This document shows positions 6,701 through 8,516 of a DNA stretch of 8,516 nucleotides, piece after piece; positions within the stretch are counted from its first letter, which is position 1, and the number at the start of each line of letters is the position of its first letter. The stretch lies in assembly GCA_002067325.1 (NCBI GenBank), contig MVQY01000135.1, positions 1 to 8,516 of the forward strand. The letters are read 5' to 3'. The notes beneath the pieces are model-generated. The model saw only the letters and a list, made by a program, of their open reading frames with translations, had not been told where the DNA came from and made no database searches. The DNA is from Methanobacterium sp. PtaU1.Bin097 (GTDB lineage Archaea; Methanobacteriota; Methanobacteria; Methanobacteriales; Methanobacteriaceae). Position numbers and translations under genes: made by a program.

Positions 6701-8055
6701 ACTCCTCCCAGCATAATTGGTTCTATTCTTCCTTCCATTTCTGGGAAGGCTACCTGCCAGTAAATTTCACTGGAAACCCCTGCTGAGTTCTGCTCCCAAT
6801 CATCCAGATCTGAAGCATAAATTGGGGCAAATACAGGAACATTTAACTTTTTAAGTGCTTCTATACTTTGGTTTAAAAATGTGGCGTCGCTGCTACTATA
6901 GACCATTGTATAACCGACACATGCTACCAGTGCGCTGATTCTGGTGTTGTTACCGTTCATAAAGAAGTTGTTGATGGCGTTTACTCGGCCAAGGTTTCCA
7001 TTGGTTATGGCGAGAATTGCGTTGAGGCCTTTTTCTTCCAGGCTTCTAAGAATTTCTTCCAGCATGGCGCCGTTTCCATTCAGGAACATGGTGTTATAAC
7101 CAATTATACCTACCCATGGAGTATTGGCTTTGTAGTGTCCACTTTGAATGTACCAGTTTTTGTAATCGTTCCAATTGGAAAACATGGGTACACCTGAATC
7201 AGGGTGGTATATGAACTCTGTTGGATAGATAACTACACTTAGATCCTTAGATGAATTAACAGCCATTCCTACATTTTTAAGTACTTTCAATTGAAAACGG
7301 GCTATATTATCTTCACCAGAGTTTTCCCAGTACCCTTTAAGTTCGTTGTCGTTGGAATCTATTTTTGGGTCATTTAGAAATGCCACTCCACATCTGATAG
7401 CAAATATCTTAGCATTATTACCTGCTATGAGTTCTTTTAACTTTGCCACGGTGTTTGGTTCGCTTATCATCTGAATTACAATAACATCTGCCTTTGCTGC
7501 TAGCTGTCTTACTCTGTTTTCTATATTAGTGTCTCCTGAAGTTATTTCTGTATTAGTAAAATGTCCTAAATTGAAGTAATAACCTTCATCTCTGAGATTC
7601 TGGTTGGAATTAACAAATGTTGGGGAAAAATTTGGAGATCCACTTAGAATCAATAAATTATAAGCCCTTAAAGATACATTTGCCTTTCCATAGAGTACTG
7701 GATCATTGGGATTTATTTGAGAAACTAATACGTTCACTGTCTTAGATACATGCCCTAGGGCACCTACAGTCAGGTTGAAATTTGTTTTGGTACTGATGAA
7801 GTTGACTTTGTATTGAGTGTTTCCAGCTTTGGTGACTGTTACTTGATTGATAACATTTCCATTGGCATCTTTTACGCTTACTTTCGGTAGTTTATTTCCT
7901 GAAAGTGCTTCTGGATGTTCTAGGGTAACATTTAGTGTGATTTCAGGATCAATTGATTGATTTGTCTTTTCCAGTGGATCTGCTGCTGTCACTGCTCCAC
8001 ACAGCATCAGTGCGAAAATTAAGGTCGTAGCTAATAAAATCACTTGTTTTTTCAT
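3733..8055 (-). CDS. cobN: Secreted, membrane-anchored CobN/ChlH-type chelatase large-subunit homologue
   Basis: From the ATG at 8055 the protein is 1440 aa. Residues 1-24 are a signal peptide ending AVTA. Residues about 38-112 look like a beta-sandwich. Residues about 125-1310 are a full CobN/magnesium-chelatase H-type domain, with HLGTHGTLEWLPGR (671-684), IPHIYPYIIDN (701-711), GEGTQAKRR (713-721), a GPPPEAYGTGV block (1056-1066) and CCHHTC (1288-1293). Residues about 1327-1407 are a Pro/Gly/Ser/Thr/Asn stalk, 1410-1428 a membrane helix, and RNDIRNLIKK the cytoplasmic tail. Classical CobN works in the cytosol with CobS/CobT to insert cobalt into corrin rings using ATP. This protein should sit outside the membrane, so surface metal or tetrapyrrole binding is an inference. 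The ATG is chosen because AAGGAGGTG ends seven bases upstream; the in-frame GTG at 8064 lies inside that site. A paralogue lies directly upstream. Confidence 0.92.
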   Translation of the reverse strand: MKKQVILLATTLIFALMLCGAVTAADPLEKTNQSIDPEITLNVTLEHPEALSGNKLPKVSVKDANGNVINQVTVTKAGNTQYKVNFISTKTNFNLTVGALGHVSKTVNVLVSQINPNDPVLYGKANVSLRAYNLLILSGSPNFSPTFVNSNQNLRDEGYYFNLGHFTNTEITSGDTNIENRVRQLAAKADVIVIQMISEPNTVAKLKELIAGNNAKIFAIRCGVAFLNDPKIDSNDNELKGYWENSGEDNIARFQLKVLKNVGMAVNSSKDLSVVIYPTEFIYHPDSGVPMFSNWNDYKNWYIQSGHYKANTPWVGIIGYNTMFLNGNGAMLEEILRSLEEKGLNAILAITNGNLGRVNAINNFFMNGNNTRISALVACVGYTMVYSSSDATFLNQSIEALKKLNVPVFAPIYASDLDDWEQNSAGVSSEIYWQVAFPEMEGRIEPIMLGGVVSAEKDPYTGISVQRYTPLPERIERVTSRVLNWTKLQTLPNKEKKIALIYYNLQGGKDGVGASYLNVPESISEILKALKKDGYNVPGNYSVDKIVSLLLTVGNNVGSWAPGELKKVIDAGAITIPLNEYMKWFNTLPEELQQKVIAKWGPAPGNVMVYQGKIVIPGIMLGNIFLGAQPMRGWGEDPTQIAHSATLPPTHQYIAFYMWLQNKMKANAVIHLGTHGTLEWLPGRTVGMGEDDWPDILIGNIPHIYPYIIDNTGEGTQAKRRGYAVIIDHLTAPIVASGLYGDLATLQDLINSYDNTQDSQRKEILKREILDLVVKLHLDDDLNLNLKTQPFDDIMHAVEHGLEDMASTLIPYGLHTFGVALSGDALDQMVESIVSFDRGTRDNPAYREYIRNLLSQNYEIANLLSALRGEYISPSLGGDPIRKGEDVLPTGSNFYSFDPRSVPDAAAWEIGKKMADDMLKAFYKENGHYPETVGVVLWSTETMRTNGQTIAMILRYLGLEPELKNGRFVGVKVTSLADLGRPRVDVLVTISGLFRDTFSYTIDLLDQAFRQVAGLSENTSDNYIKKHYQKDLNKYTQSGMNSTDAETLAGARIFGPPPEAYGTGVGQLVPSTTGWDDQSDLVDTYLSRMSYIYGSGIYGISGLEAFKNQLSNVEATIMVRDNNYGLLDNDDVFQFLGGLSMAAKSLSNKDVSVYIANTRGNPKIETLNQFMSNEIRTRILNPKWIEGMLKEGFSGANEISHEIGHLFAWNAVTPNAVSDWTWQLIAETYILDPKVSSQFMQANPYAYASTAAWALEAVRRGMWNPDVATLTKIIDQYIETTIKYGVTCCHHTCANIDFNQFLVMGSSLSREQLQQYADAYEGATGKTLEIPGNPGEQPEPNPGTVTPGTDVPGGENNEQSTNPNQGTTSPGEASTVQAASTEAGQASDSGSENAHEISEVSQQNSSQSNTPLVAIIGVILLLCLVGVGYFRNDIRNLIKK

Positions 8056-8061
8056 CTTTTT

Positions 8062-8070
8062 CACCTCCTT
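8062..8070 (-). promoter_or_regulatory. Shine-Dalgarno site of the CobN-like gene, which decides its start
   Basis: The minus strand reads AAGGAGGTG, separated by six bases from the ATG at 8055. Its last three bases form an in-frame GTG at 8064 that could be mistaken for the start and would add three residues (M-K-K). Confidence 0.85.
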
Positions 8071-8078
8071 TATATCTT

Positions 8079-8097
8079 AGTATTTCAAGAATACTTG
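8079..8097. repeat. Short interlocking inverted repeats in the CobN-like gene leader
   Basis: AGTATT (8079-8084) and AATACT (8090-8095) are inverted around five bases. CAAG (8086-8089) and CTTG (8094-8097) form a second, overlapping palindrome. They lie near the predicted transcription start and may be part of an operator. The arms are short and chance is possible. Confidence 0.25.
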
Positions 8098-8112
8098 GAT
8101 AAAAATAAAGTA
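8091..8112. promoter_or_regulatory. ATACTT-N11-AAGTA element, candidate operator of the CobN-like gene
   Basis: ATACTT (8091-8096) and AAGTA (8108-8112) are inverted arms with an 11-base spacer. Arms and spacing are the same as in the repeat before the regulator gene (1541-1565), and the spacers are alike (GGATAAAAATA versus GATAATAATTA). The element lies between the presumed TATA box and the start codon, around the expected transcription start, where a bound repressor would block initiation. Confidence 0.3.
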
Positions 8113-8120
8113 AAGTTGAT

Positions 8121-8136
8121 GATAAATTTTTCCATT
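8121..8136 (-). promoter_or_regulatory. Putative BRE/TATA promoter of the CobN-like gene
   Basis: The minus strand reads AATGGAAAAATTTATC, an A-rich BRE-like block and a weak TATA box centred near 8125. Transcription would start near 8099, giving a leader of about 44 nt. The leader is too short for a cobalamin riboswitch and none is visible. The first eleven bases, AATGGAAAAAT, also occur in the adhesin promoter. Confidence 0.4.
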
Positions 8137-8246
8137 TTAGTTTAGAATAAGCATAGTAAAGTTTAAAAACAGGTTGCTGTCATGAAAAATACCAGAGAAA
8201 CCATAACTAAGTTCTGATCAATAAAAAGGGCATCTTAAGGTAGAAT

Positions 8247-8268
8247 TTTAAAAAATAAAAAAAAGGGG
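8247..8268 (-). terminator. T-run terminator of the upstream CobN-like paralogue
   Basis: Past the TAA at 8271-8273 the minus strand reads CCCC, then T8-A-T6. It closely copies the terminator at 3709-3728 and separates the two CobN-like genes into independent transcription units. Confidence 0.65.
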
Positions 8269-8270
8269 AA

Positions 8271-8516
8271 TTACTTTCTTATGCGGCCTATGATGTCGTT
8301 CCTGAAATATCCAACACCAACCAGACATAACAAGAGGATTACTCCTATTATAGCTATCAACGGCGTATTAGACTGACTAGAACTCTGTTCATTTACTTGA
8401 GATATTTCATGCGCATTTTCACTTCCACTGTCTGATGCTTCTCCCGCTTCTGTAGATGCTGCCTGGACTGTACTGGCTTCACCTGGTGAGGTTGTTCCCT
8501 GGTCAGGATTTGTGCT
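8271..8516 (-). CDS. C-terminal end of a second CobN-like membrane-anchored surface protein (partial)
   Basis: Eighty-one codons plus TAA are in frame from the right edge. They encode a Ser/Thr/Gly-rich stalk (STNPDQGTTSPGEAS and on), a membrane helix (LIAIIGVILLLCLVGVGYF) and a basic tail (RNDIIGRIRK). By hand alignment 70 of 81 residues equal the last 81 of the downstream CobN-like protein, without gaps. This is therefore very probably the tail of a tandem paralogue, although the chelatase domain itself is off the right edge. An alternative is another surface protein that shares only this anchor module. Most changes near the end fall in the short cytoplasmic tail. Confidence 0.85.
   Translation of the reverse strand, partial: STNPDQGTTSPGEASTVQAASTEAGEASDSGSENAHEISQVNEQSSSQSNTPLIAIIGVILLLCLVGVGYFRNDIIGRIRK

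Noticed and set aside
8056..8064. GTG at 8064 as the start of the CobN-like gene
   Set aside because: The GTG is the end of the AAGGAGGTG ribosome site, and no site lies upstream of it. The ATG at 8055 is correctly spaced.
8065..8270. Cobalamin or other riboswitch before the CobN-like gene
   Set aside because: The predicted leader is about 44 nt and no conserved riboswitch core or complex fold is visible.
1..8516. CRISPR arrays, tRNA or rRNA genes
   Set aside because: No regularly spaced identical repeats and no tRNA- or rRNA-like sequences were seen on either strand.

Overview
The window looks like chromosome from a methanogenic archaeon of the order Methanobacteriales, most likely a Methanobacterium-type species. 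The DNA is AT-rich. Promoters are archaeal (BRE/TATA) with strong AGGAGG Shine-Dalgarno sites, and terminators are plain T-runs. Two kinds of surface protein common in pseudomurein-walled methanogens are present: a NosD-like beta-helix adhesin and a membrane-anchored CobN-like protein. The species is inferred from gene style, not from a marker gene.

Layout. (1) 1-1455, minus strand: N-terminal 485 codons of a secreted, asparagine-rich, right-handed beta-helix adhesin; its C-terminal part lies off the left edge. (2) 1456-1633: divergent promoter region with a 7-bp-arm inverted repeat between the two promoters. (3) 1634-2422, plus strand: winged-helix (MarR-like) regulator with a C-terminal domain of unknown function. 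(4) 2428-3640: a complete IS5-family insertion sequence, with one intact transposase (2553-3497), imperfect terminal inverted repeats beginning GAGAATTTC and a 4-bp AACA target duplication. It landed only a few bases past the regulator stop codon. (5) 3709-8055, minus strand: a very large (1440 aa) secreted CobN/ChlH-type chelatase-subunit homologue with signal peptide, Pro/Ser/Thr-rich stalk and C-terminal membrane anchor, ending in a T-run terminator. (6) 8247-8516, minus strand: the last 81 codons and terminator of a second, closely related gene in the same orientation, so the CobN-like gene is tandemly duplicated.

How the parts may work together. The two CobN-like genes are separate transcription units, because a terminator and then a new promoter lie between them. 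A chelatase large subunit outside the cell has no access to ATP or to AAA+ partner subunits, so these proteins may bind or handle metals or tetrapyrroles at the surface rather than insert cobalt in the classical way. A shared inverted repeat (ATACTT-N11-AAGTA) lies in front of both the regulator/adhesin pair and the CobN-like gene. The adhesin and CobN-like promoters also share the core AATGGAAAAAT. Together these suggest, but do not prove, co-regulation of surface proteins by the neighbouring regulator. The insertion sequence is probably a neutral passenger between two convergent 3' ends.
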